This document shows positions 1 through 12,200 of a DNA stretch of 64,000 nt, in pieces. Both the position numbers and the translations under genes were made by a program. The stretch covers positions 310,001 through 374,000 of the forward strand of contig MU400521.1 of NCBI GenBank assembly GCA_022578965.1. Reading direction: 5' to 3'. Source of the stretch: Xylaria sp. FL1777. Lineage: Eukaryota; Ascomycota; Sordariomycetes; Xylariales; Xylariaceae. Each line of letters opens with the position of its first letter. Position 1 is the stretch's first letter. The notes under the pieces were generated by a model. That model was not told the DNA's origin. It saw nothing but the letters and a program-made list of their open reading frames with translations, and searched no databases.

Positions 1-1248
1 TGGACGGATGGAACGATTACACAGCACTGGCTCTCATTGGCTGGTGGCTCCAGAGGTGGTGGCGCTAGTCACTTAAGCGGGCGATTATTTCACAAGTCTC
101 ATCATTGGTCGTAATAGCTCTGTCTGTATCCACTTAACTTACCTAATCAATGGTCCACTCATCCGCATAGCTTGGGCCAATACAATCTCTGCCTCAAAAG
201 GTGGGTCTACTGCCCGTTAGCTCATTTAATCAATCTCAATTTTTGTCCCATTCTTGGATTCCTCTTTTCTCTTTCAACAACAAATTGTACACGGGCACAT
301 TTTATTGTAGGTGAGCTTGAACAAGCATCTGGTTTCGCCAGGGCTCTTGTTGCAGTCGAGTCTTCCTCTATCTTGTGCTCCAGAGTAATCCCTTTTTGAC
401 GCCGAATATGGAAGCAAGTGAGAGCTTTACAGTTAGAATGATCTCTGCCTCTTACCGCCGGTCGTTACATCTTCTTCCTACTCGTCTATGTGAAGTCTCT
501 ATTTGATGGTTACCAAACAACCAATCATGACATGATGTAGTGAACTAAGCGAGTCGGATCTCGCGATATAATATTCCCTTAGTACACTCATCAATTACAT
601 TGAATGGTGAGTCAGCCTCTTTTTGTTTCCCTTCCGACCACCATACAAAGCATCACGTTCTACTGGGAACAAAGTGCGAAGTCCTGATAGATGGTTCATC
701 GCCCTCGATCCGCACGCGACCATCTAGACTAGGAATGAATTCTATAGCATACCGTAGGTACCTTTCAAGATGTTGATATTACGAAAAAGTTTCCCGAATG
801 GTCACTGGGCGTGTTTTTCGGTAACCGGTCTACGGGAGTTCAAATCTGCAACTTTGCATACACGGGAGGTACAATGCTCCCACGTTATCACAATAGACGA
901 TTATTTATGTTGTGAGGGGTACTTACCCCCCTTTTGATCTTAGCTAAGCACCTTGGTAGATATGGATTATCAATCTCAGTGGTCTAGGGCTTCACGGATA
1001 AGTTGAAAACCGAAGATAATTTGTTTGAAATGTGGTCTTGACTCATAAATTCATCGCTATCTATCGCTCGTGATGCTCATGCAATATAACAAAGGCAACT
1101 CTACCCATGCAACCCCCTTAACTCCGGAAATACAAATGTCCTATACTCCACCCCAAAATTTCATACAGAAAACATGAACATCGTTAGAGATGTGTCTATG
1201 TACAAGTCTTCTCTGTTTCCCTCTTCTTTGTAGTGTGTATTTGTTTAT
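1..1248. other. intergenic, 3' side of the PKS gene
   Basis: No coding region with a recognisable motif or codon structure was found on either strand. The longest open frame (172 to 399, plus) has no family signature. The last part probably holds the 3' UTR of the polyketide synthase, which ends at 1249 on the minus strand. Confidence 0.5.
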
Positions 1249-4200
1249 TTATGCCTTCGGCTGAAGAGCAGCGGGCAGGAACTTCGACTTGGAAGCAATG
1301 TGCTGCGCAAGGTCGATCATGGGCTGGTTCTTGAGGATTTCCGAGACGTGGATCACGCCCTGGAGATCCTTGAGGGCCCAGGCACGGATGTCGACGGCGA
1401 TGAGGGAGTCTACACCGTATGTGTTGATTGGGCGGGCCGGGTCAAGATCCTCGAGCTCCATCATGAGACCCTTGGCAAGCTTGACCATGAGGCCCTGGCA
1501 GACGACCTTGGTGGCATCGACTATGGTCTTGGCTGCACCGAGGACGGCAGCGAGATCGATCGTCGCACCGCTGTTCTTGTTGGACTTGGCGTTCTGCGTA
1601 GCCGAGTCGTAGGCTCGGAGCGGTCCGAAGCGGGCGTCGGCGAACCAGTATGGCTCATCGAAGCCGTTGGCCTTGACGAGACCACCGCTTGCTAGACCAA
1701 GGGTAGGCTGGTTGCGGATCTCGCCCGCCATAGCCTCTTCGAGGATTGCCCACAGCTGGGCGGAGCCGATCTGCGGCGCACCGCAGGCTACGATCTCTGG
1801 CACTTTACCTTGCTCCGACACGAAACCGATGTCGCCCATCCAACCCAGGTCGATTGACGTAGCGGCTAGACCCAGAGTGCGGCGGTGATACGTGATGGCG
1901 TCCTGGTACACGTTACCGGCGTTGTAATTACTCTGAGCGATGGAACCGATCTGGCCGGCGGAAGAAGACAGTGTGATAAAGAAGTCAAGGTCCTTTGGCA
2001 ATTGATTGTGCAGATTGGTGGTGACATAGTACTTAGGGCGAATGGCACCGTTCCAGGCGTCAAGAGGCATAGTCTCGAACATGGAATCCTACGATCCAGT
2101 GTTAGCAGATATGTTAACATATTCAATTAAGTTTCTGGAATTGCTTACCTTGACGTTCATGGCTAGAACCACTGTACCCTTGATGGGCGGGAAGTCGCTC
2201 TTGGCCAATTCCTCAAGAACCTTAGCACACTCAGCCTCCTCACCAATATCGGTGGCAAAGACGCGAGTCTGTACACCTCGGCTGGAGAGCTCAGCGAGGA
2301 CAGCTTGGACATCGGGGTTCTTGGCACCAGAACGTGAGGTGAGAGCGAAGTACTTCGCGCCCTTGTCAGCCATCCAGGTGAGCATAGCGCGACCAAGACC
2401 ACCAGTACCACCAGGGATGAGATAGGTAGCGTTAGGGCTGAGCTTAAGCTCGGTCTTCTTGCCACGCGTGACGGGAACGATATCGTCATCAACGGCCTGA
2501 AGCACGACCTTACCCAGAGAGCGGCGGGACTGTAGGATGCGGAAAGCGTCAGAAATCTCGGAGAACTTCTTGATGTTGAGCGGCACAAGCTTGAACACGC
2601 CCTCAGCATAGTACTTCAGGACATCTGCCATGAGCTTGCTGAAGACGCGCGTGTTGGTGCGGTACATTTGCAGGATATTGACACCAGAGAATGTGGCGTT
2701 GTTAAGGAACGGGACCATGTCAAGACCTGTGTTGGACTTGATATCCTTAACACCAAGCTCGATGAAGCGACCGAATGGTGCAATGCAGTGCCAGGTCTGG
2801 CGTAGCAGTTCACCCGTGAGCGAATTGATGACGACCTGGACGCCCTCGCCTTTAGTAACACGCTTGATGCCCTGGACGAAGCCGGCATCCTTGTTGCTGA
2901 AGATGTGGTCATCGGGAATACCATACTTCTCCTTGAGCAGATTCTTCTCAGTCTCGGAAGAGACGGTGACGAGAACCTCGGCGCCAATGTGCTGAGCCAT
3001 CTGGATCGCACCCTGGCCGAGGACATCAGCAGCAGAGTGGATCAAGATAGTCTCACCTGCCTCAAGGCGGGCGGCGTTGTAGACACTGTAGGCCGCAGTG
3101 CCGTAAGAGATCATCAACGAAGCACCCTCCTCGAAGGACATGGACTCGGGAAGCTTCTGGAAGTTCTCCTGGCTGTTTCGGACGTAAGTTCTGTACCATC
3201 CGTTGGCGACGGTCAAGACACGGTCACCGACAGTGTAGCCAGTAACATCCTTGCCAAGGCGGGTGACGACACCGGAGCATTCGATACCAAGGTTGACATC
3301 CCAAATTTGGCCAACAGCCACAACCATGTCAAACTGGTCGAGACCGACGGCCTTGACCTCAATCTCGACCTCCGAATCTCCGAGAGGCTTCTCATGCTCG
3401 GCATCGTCGCTGAAGAAGAAGCTGTCAAGCTCACCGGTAGCCTTAAGGCCAAGTTTGAGGGCACGGTTAGCCTGCTTGAGTGGCTGTAGGGACAGGGCGT
3501 TTTCGTTATCCTCGCTAGGCTCAAGAAGTCGGCTCAGGTTCTCATCGGTGCCAAGACGGAGGACGTGGAGAGCACCGTTACGAGCGGCAAATTCGTGCTC
3601 GTTATTGGCAGCATCGCCTTGGATATTGAGCACCTTGAGGATTGTGCTCGTGGTGGAAGCATCATCGAGCGAGACATTGGGATCAAGATCGAGGGTAGCG
3701 AGGCGGATCTCAGGGGCTTCACCGCGGACAGTGCGGGCTAGACCAGTAATCATGTTGAGCACAGGTCGTTGAGCGTCAATGGTAGCACCACCCTGGGTAA
3801 GCCAGAGCGTCCCATCGGATCGAAGGAAAATGTTCTTAACAGCCGTATACTGCGCTTCGTCCATGGTGGTCAGCACCGATTTCTCAACTTCAGCGGCAAC
3901 AATGATACGGCTCTTGGTCAAGTCAGCCTCGGCAGCTTCGGTAAGGGTCTTCTTGTCAACGGTAGCACCCTCAGCGGTGAGCTTCTTTGTCAGTTCTTCA
4001 ACAAGGCCTTTAGCCTGAGCAGACTCATCGGAACCAGTGACGATGGTAACGTTGTTAAGAGGGGAAATCTCAGGCTCAATAGGGTTGGTAGAGGCGACGA
4101 GTGAAGACGACCATCCAATATCGTCACGGTCACGGAAGCACAGATCAGCGCCAGTGAAGCCGACGGACTTAAGACGCTCGTCCCAGCCCTCTTCGGAAAG

Positions 4201-7200
4201 CTCAGGACCCCAATGTCGGTCGTCATCCTCACCAAGCCACCAACCAGCAAGCAAACCGAAGACAGCGGAACGTCTACCGATCTTGCTAGTTAATTCGGTA
4301 ACAATTAGCTTACCACCAGGCTTCAGAAGTCTGCGGGCATTAGCTAGGGTCGTGCTAATCTTGGAAGTAGCGTGTAGGACCTGGAAAGCAACGACGACAT
4401 CGTAGGTGCCCTCCTCGAAACCCTGTGCTGCAGGCTCGTTCTCAACATTCAACACCTTGAAGTCCATCAGAGAGCGGTATTCCTTGAATTCCTCGGCAGC
4501 CTCGGCGAAGAAAGAACCGGAGATATCAGTGTAAGTGTACTTAGTGAGCTTGCCGGGAATGTTTTCGCCCAGAGCGGCAAAGATACGGCTGGTGGCCGAA
4601 CCGGTACCGGCACCAATTTCAAGGATGCGGAGAGGTTTCTTAGCAGCTAGGCGCTTGATGTATTCGCATTGGACAGCAGGAGTTCGCTCGTCGGAAAGAC
4701 CATAGCGGTACATCTCATTAAGAGCGTTGTCATGGTTCATGAGCTCCCAAGGCTCAATCTCGCCTAGAAGTACACTCTCGATGTTGTCACTGATGCGGAC
4801 TATCATCTTACCCTCAAGGCTCGTAGCCGCGGCACGAGCAAGGACCTCGTCCTCAGTCTCTTTGCTAGATGACAGCCACTCAGGAGTCTGGCAAGGAAGC
4901 TTGTTCTCGCTGGCGAGCTTCACCTGGTTCTTCATGTAGTTGTAAAAGATGAGGTGGTGAGGCGCCATGCGCTTGGCGTCATCGTCAGTAAAACGTTGAG
5001 CCATTCTCTTACACACGATGTATGCGCACCACTCGAGGTCGTATACTTCCTTGTATGGCACCTGGGGAGCCTTGTTGATAGCATCAGTCAATACCTCCTT
5101 CAGAGTCTCAGGGGAGTTCTCGACATCGACATGCCATGTCGAGTAGGCACCCAATTTACGAACAGCCTTGATCTTAGCCTCGTCTTTCTCGTCCTCTTTC
5201 GTTTCAGAGTTATAGTCAGTAGACTTCAAGCCCTCAAAGATGAGTAGAGGCTCAGCCCACTTCTCATCGGAGAGAACGACGGTTCCGTTGGTGCCATCAG
5301 CCCACTTCTCCTTAATCTCAGCATAGCCCTGTAATTTGCAGCCGGCTTCGGTTGGCAGCTTAGTGGAGACGTAGATCCGCTCGATGTACTTGGGAACGGT
5401 GATCTTCTCAACACCCTCAGAAGCTAGGAGGACGTGGAAGATACCATCAAGAGTGGCAGGGTGAATGACGTAGGAGGATTCTACGTGAGCAGGCATCCAA
5501 GATTGAGTGTCTGGAACCTGGAGTGTAGCAACGACGGCGTTACCAGCAGAGCGCGACTCCTTGAGGGTCTTGAAAGTTTCGCCCCAGCGCATACCAAGCT
5601 TCTCAAACTTAGAGTAGAACTCTTCGCCGGTGTGGGGAGTCAATTGAGCGCCCTGGATGCGAGTGTACTCGCTCTTATAGACTTCGTTGTTGGCGGCCTG
5701 TTCATCCGCAAAGCTGGTCGCGTGGTTGTCAGCTGCATATTTCAGCGAGACAAGACCGGTGCTGTGCTGAGTCCAGGTGCCATCACGGGCACGGCTAGAA
5801 ATGGAGAACTCCTTCCAGTATGTTGTGAGAGATCGCGAAGCAAGACGCCAGTTGCGGAGCTGGAGCTTGGTCTCGACTGGCTGGTCCTCGTTATCGGTGA
5901 GGATGATGGGTGCACCTGGGAAAACATCTCGGAACTGAACGCCCTCAACGACCTTGCCAGGCTCGGCAATTTGACGCATTGCCTCTACGACCATTGTAAG
6001 GAAACCTGCAGCGGAGAATAGGAATATGTCTTGTACACCATGGTGCCGAGCCCAAGGGATCTCGGAGGTACGCAGGTAGTTACGCCAAGCGGGCTCAGCA
6101 TCGCCAGAGAAGATATCGCGAGAACCCAGAATATCATGCTTAGGCTCACTTCGGTTCTTGTAAGCGTAAGACAAAGCGGTTTCATACCAAAATCGCGTAT
6201 TATGATTCCAGGAGAAAGGGGGCAGGTCAACCAGGAAGCTTGGGGATTCCTGCTTAGAGTCGAGATGGTTGGCCTTGGTAACATCAATAGGCAGACCCTT
6301 CTGGAAGAGGATACCCACACCCTTGAGGGTGGTTCGGATGGCATCCTCCTTACGCGTGAGCAAGCTAAATAGATTCATCTCTGACGGCTGCGTCGATAAA
6401 GCCTTAATAATCTGCTTGACGGGTCCTTGCAGAGCGCCGTGAGGCCCAACTTCCATTAGGACAACGGGCTTGCCGGAAACGGTGGGCTCACTCAGGATGC
6501 TAGACAGGGCAGGACTGAAACGGACGGAGTTAACCATGTTGTCCACCCAGTATTGGGGGTTTAGAAGGCCGGCGTCATCAATCTCTTTGCCGGTAACGGA
6601 GGAGAACATGCGAGTAGAAGTAGCTTCGCCACCCGTGATACCTTTCATGGACTCATAGTAAGGCTCAGCCAATTTCCTCATGAAAGGGCTGTGGTAAGGG
6701 GTCTTGACTAGCAACTTCCTGGCCCAGGCTTGGCTGCCGATGATGTTAAGCACCTCATCAACACCCTCCACACTACCGGAAAGGGTCACACTTTCAGGGC
6801 TGTTCACACAAGCAACGACTGGCTTGGGGTCGGAAGTGCACTGGTCGATGAAAGGTTTTACACCCTCCTCTCCAAGAGCAACAGCCAACATGGCTCCGGT
6901 AATGTTCAGGCTGGCCGATAGACGACCACGATGGTAGGCAACGGTCCAGGCGGCCTCCCGAGAAAGAGCACCCTTGGCATAAGCGGCAGCGATCTCACCG
7001 CTAGAGTGGCCGACGGTAAAATCAGGAGCAGCGCCCCATTCCTTCAACAAGTCGACGAGACCTACTTGAACTGCAGTGCAAGCAGGTTGACTGATCTGGG
7101 GTTCGTTGACTCGCGAGTCGGCCTGACCTTTTCCGAGCTCTTCCACAAGATCCCACTCACAACCGAGAGACTTGAGGTGAGCAGCAGCTTCTTCGATACG

Positions 7201-9264
7201 AGTTCGGTAGGTGCGATAGGCAAGAAGTTCTCGCCCCATACCAAACCACTGGGCGCCCTGGCCAGTGAAGATCCAGACCGAGGCAAGGTTATCGGAGGGA
7301 CGCAGGTGCTTAGCAGGGGTGTCAAGCTCCTTTACAGCCTCCGCGAGGTCTGATGCGACAACAAATGAAGCCCAAGGGTGTCGGGATCGGCGTCCTGCCA
7401 ACGTGTAAGCCAGGCGCTTCAGGTGAGTAGGAGCCTCAGTAGCGAGGACATTTCCGTCCTTAAGGTAAGTCTGTAGGTCCTTGGCAGTTCTCGCAATACC
7501 GTTCTGCTCGTGGTGCGACCAGACGAGGAGCTGGGGAGTGGAGGAAATGACTCCCAGGTCCTCCACGCTGCCAACCTCAGAGGCTGGGGTAGTGGTGCCT
7601 TCGGTGCTGACAACTTCAGAGTTCATGACACTAGTGGCGAAAGCCGAAGATGCCATGGAGGTAGGGATCTCGGTTTCAGGAGTGAAGAGGGCAGGTCGAG
7701 GGACGGTAGGAGTAGTGTTGTGTCGCCCAGTGAGGCCACGGCTTGTGAGATAATGGTAAGCATCATCAATAATACAATGAGCATTAGTACCACCGTATCC
7801 GAACGAGTTAACACTAGCACGTCGCAGGCCATCAGTGGGCCAAGGAAGAAGCTCAGTGGGAACGGAGAGATTCCATTCCTTAAGCAAAATCTTGGGGTTG
7901 ACTCTTTCGAACCAGATGTTCGGAGGAATTTGGCCTTTCTCAAGAGCAAAAATAGCTTTAGTAAGACCAGCAATACCAGCACCAGCCTCCAAGTGACCAA
8001 TGTTGGACTTGACAGACCCAACAAACAGTGGTGACTCGGGAGAGTGGTACTTGCTGAAGACCTTGGAAATGGCGGCAGTCTCCAGCGGGTCACCGGCAGG
8101 TGTACCGGGGCCGTGAGCCTCAAAGTAGGTTGTGCTCTCGGGCGTCAAATTTGCGTTAGCGTACGCGGCTCGGATCAAGTCCTCCTGAGACTCAGCAGAA
8201 GGCAGGTTGATACCGGGAGTTCGACCATCGTGGGTCACCGAGGTTCCTCGAACGACCGCGCGAATACAGTCACCATCTCTCAGAGCATCGGCCAAAGACT
8301 TGACGACGATGAAAGAAACGCCTTCACCACGGGAGTAACCGTTAGCCTTGTGGTCGAATGACTGCGACTTGCCATCCTTAGACAAAAATGACAAGGTACT
8401 GAGATGGTTGGAAGTGTGTGGTGCCAAAATCAAGTTAGTGGCACCAACGAGAGCCTATAACAAATGTCAGCATTAAGTTGTGTGGATGTGCTTTCTTTTG
8501 TCCACACATACCATATTTGACTCCCCAGTGCGAATGCTCTGCATGGCTAAGTGCAAGCAAACAAGAGACGACGAGCAAGCGGTATCAAGCGTCAAGCTAG
8601 GTCCCTTCAGATCGAAGTACCAGGAAATTCGGTTGGACACCATGGCAGTACCCATAGAGCCATTGGCTTCGTAACGACTAGGCACGAGTTAGTCGACCCT
8701 TCGAGCTGCCGAGTGCACACGGACACTTACGGGTAGTCGTCCGGATCAATAGCGCGAATTGCGGCATAATCCCTGACGCAGGTGCCTAGGTAACATCCCA
8801 TCTTAGATGCGGCAACATCGGCCATTGTCAGGCCAGCTATATGTTCATCGTTAACCAAATATGCTCTACAACTTCTGACATAGAAGATATGGAGCATTAC
8901 CTGATTCCAAGGCCTCGTATGAAAGTTCGAGAGCAAGTCTCTGTTGGGGGTCCATAGCATGGGCCTCCTGGGCAGAGATCTTGAAGAAAGGAGCATCGAA
9001 TAGGCCAACATCAGAGGAGATGAAGTGGCCCTTTCGGGTGCTTGTTGTTCCCTGGTGCTCGGCACTAGGGTGGTAGAATCCATCAATGTTATAGCGATCC
9101 TTAGGTACGTCGGTCAACGCACTCCTCGCCTGGGAGACCATATCCCAAAGTTTGTCTGGGGTCGTCGCGTCTCCTGGGAATCTGCCCGAGACACCCACAA
9201 TGGCGATGGGCATCGCACCATCCTTGGCGAGGATGGTCTCGATTTCTTGTTGTGATAGGGCCAT
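1249..9264 (-). CDS. highly reducing type I polyketide synthase (KS-AT-DH-MT-ER-KR-ACP)
   Basis: Iterative multidomain enzyme that would build a reduced, possibly C-methylated polyketide from malonyl-CoA. Exons in transcript order: 9264-8901, 8836-8731, 8677-8512, 8454-2149, 2088-1249; introns are 53-64 nt and the sum gives 2,593 aa. KS: DTACSSS with Cys191, His326 in EAHGPGT and His366 in SNIGH. AT: GHSSG with Ser696. DH: His1017 and Asp1215 are present, but the HxxxGxxxxP motif is changed. MT: EIGAGTG at 1491-1497. ER: about 1900-2215, with an altered nucleotide-binding loop (2018-2029). KR: GGTGGLG at 2227-2233, with Tyr2369 and Asn2373. ACP: GVDSL with Ser2542. The protein ends after the ACP with no thioesterase or reductase, as usual for fungal HR-PKS. 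The start was chosen because MALSQQEIE precedes [13 protein letters not shown] at the normal distance. No tailoring gene lies beside it. The product cannot be told from sequence. Confidence 0.95.
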
Positions 9265-12200
9265 TTTGACTTGGTATCTCGGTGAACACGTGTATGGGTA
9301 TGCGCGGGGTGAAGAGTATATACACAACAACAGCAAGGGTCGTCAAAGAATGTGCAAGTGAAGAACAGGCTGGAGGAAGAAGAGGGCTTGTTGGGACCCT
9401 CGTGTGTTGAACAAATGGATTCTATAGCTCTATAGTAAAACGGAGGACGCACCCCGGTTTCGTAAAATCGTCAAGACCACAAGGAAAAGGAGTTAGGGAA
9501 TCAATGGCCTCTCCAACATCGAGGGCCAGGCCTGCTGGAGTTATATAGAACCCGCACTTCTTCACCAGGGAGAAGGCCAGTGTGTCCCCACGGCAAGCCT
9601 GGATTCCTGCATAGTGAGCAGCACCGTAAGTCAGTCAGTCAGCATCACGATAAGGCGGAGACATCGAAACAGTAGCGCGTACAAGAACCTCGAGCTACAG
9701 CCTTTACGCCGGGCTTACGGTACTGTCCCGCAGTACGAGTACACAGTTTCAGTCAAGGTACCGCATCTTGGCAAGGAGTATCAAGCCGGGCCAGGGCTGT
9801 GTCGAACTAAGATACCGTAGAGCGCACGCTACCCATATCAGCATACCTCATCACGCGAGGGTACAAACTACACTACAGTACGCACCGCCTGCAGGCATGC
9901 GCAGTAGACAAAGCTTACATATCAGTGGACAGCACAAAAGGGATGAGGTCGACGAATTAACAGTCAGCCTTAGCGGGCTCCGGCCAGTCGAGGCAGTGGA
10001 ACCTGGCCAGCCCCTGGACGCTTCGCATCTTCGGAATGGTCTACTGCGTACATCACGGTAGACGCCACTCAGCCCGACGTGGTCACTGTGGGAGGAGCGG
10101 ATAGCCGTTGGTTGTGTTGCGCCGTGGGTACGCGAGTGTTACTGCTCGAGGGGGTCTACACCACGGTTCTGACCACAGTCCACCCATGTGGAGGATAAGG
10201 TAGCGTGCATTGTAGGGTGCATTGCATGCGTACATGTAGGCAGAGTAGTATGGTTGATGTAGGTCTGCATGGAAGGATGAGGCGTGCAGGATGTACCCAG
10301 GCGCGGGTCGGTACAGACAAGCCCACCCTCCGCTCTCTGGGGCGTTTCGGGGCGAAATAAGACGCTATGCTCTCATTGGCTCCAATGGCCGCGGTAAACG
10401 GAGCTGATTGGCTCCTGGATGAGCTGCTAACCCGGTGCCAGGTACCGCTTCGAGCTGCTATACTTCTGCCGGCGGCCCATGCCTCCCCAGCGCTTGGTTC
10501 CCAGTGTGCACAGGAAACAAAATACCGGTATGCCAGATAGACTACATACGCAGTAGTCGTGCTACTGTATAAGCACAGTTCTGCACAGAGTATTACCTGC
10601 TTGCTTGCCTGCTTACTTACTTACGCAGTACATGGTTGTAACGGTGGAGCAGCCAGTAAAAGCGACGGTTCGTAGTAGTTCGCTTCTGCTGTGTTTCCCA
10701 GGCCCAAGTAAAAATAGAACTGTGCCGCCTACCATTAGTGTGTATACCTGTCAGTATCAGTGTGTACTGGCATATGCACGCTTTGTCTGTTAGCTGCCGT
10801 ACCGTGCAGCGGGACAGTGGAAAAGCCTCTCTCATCTATCGCGTCATTTCACTTACTGTACTAGCCCGGGAGCACGACGCGGAAGACGCCCAAACCTTAA
10901 TCGCCGTGCCACAGCGCTGCGTGGGATAGTGCCGCACCATGCCGTTGGCCGAGCTTGCCCTGGGCACGAGAGTAAGACTGACCGCGTCTCGGTCAAAAAC
11001 CCCCGATCCTCCCTCGACAGGCTGCTGCGGGCAAGCAATCCGGCGGGCCTTGCATGTCCAGACGCCCCACGATGGGAGATCAGGGTCCCCGCCTGTCGTG
11101 GGCGCCAAAAACGACAGTGCTCTCGCCCGGGCTTGTTTCCAGATGGCTATGTCGGGGCTTGCTACAGTAACTGGCGACCATGGAGCCTCTGTCCAAATAA
11201 GCCGGCCCGAACCAGCAAGGGTGTCTCTACTCCCGAGTACTAAGAGCAGGTACTAAACCCGAGATAACACCTGGCCTACCGGGAATCGCCATTTCGGCCA
11301 GCGCGTGCCCGCCGGTCCTATGAATTACCACCTACAGTAATCAATTGGATTATATAAGATCGTTTATCTGCCCTCGATCGTGATGGATAATTCAGGAGGC
11401 TTTTGCTTTCAAGCACAGCCAGCGGCCTATTTACTGGCTAGCGATTCAGCCCACACTTCTAACCAATGGTCAGATTCTTTTCGATGAAGCCGCGTCGTAA
11501 AGGTAGTGAAATGCGCGACGAGACTCCCTCTGGCCCGGTCATTCTCGTTTCCCACCCTAGAAGTGTCGAGAACTGATGTACGGTAGTGGGGGTTATCGTC
11601 GTTGACTTGGGCATCTCCTTGTCTAGTACAAACTTGCGGTCTCTGTCGGGGACGTATTATTCCTCAGGCATGCAACATTAGCACCATAGGACGATGTGGT
11701 TACATCGCATGCATAGCACTACACCTACGTAGTAATATAATCCCTTACTTAGTTCCCAAGATAACTCCGCATCGACTGGACTTCGTCAAGTGGGTATTGC
11801 TCCCTAGTTAACACCGATAGCGAGGCGTTACGATATTGGTTCTCCTAGAAACCCGCATCAGTAATACCGGTAACCCGAAAGACAACGGCCGCGAATCTGG
11901 TGTACCAAGGCGATTCGCCGTGCTGAAACAAGCGGTCTGACCTAATTGACCTCCCTCTGAACGGTACCAATAGCGGAACATGGAGAACAAGGAACTTTAT
12001 TGTGTGCCTTCACTATCCATCGAGTTGCCACGATGGAGACATGTGTACTGCTTCTACGCTACTATACGAAGTACTAGTGTTGGATTTCTCTAATGCTAAT
12101 TCGCATGAATGTCTAAATTGCGTCTTTTAAGCTACTTCATATTTGTTCACTAGGTAGTGTAGAGGAACATATTAGTGATCATTACTTGAGGTAATGACAT

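Noticed and set aside
1289..8361. Many plus-strand frames over the PKS (for example 5434-6021, 7510-8034)
   Set aside because: They are shadows of the minus-strand PKS coding sequence and carry no motif of their own.
10929..11256. Two overlapping plus-strand frames of about 105 codons upstream of the PKS
   Set aside because: G+C-rich DNA gives open frames on both strands here; no domain, no splice continuation and no family resemblance.
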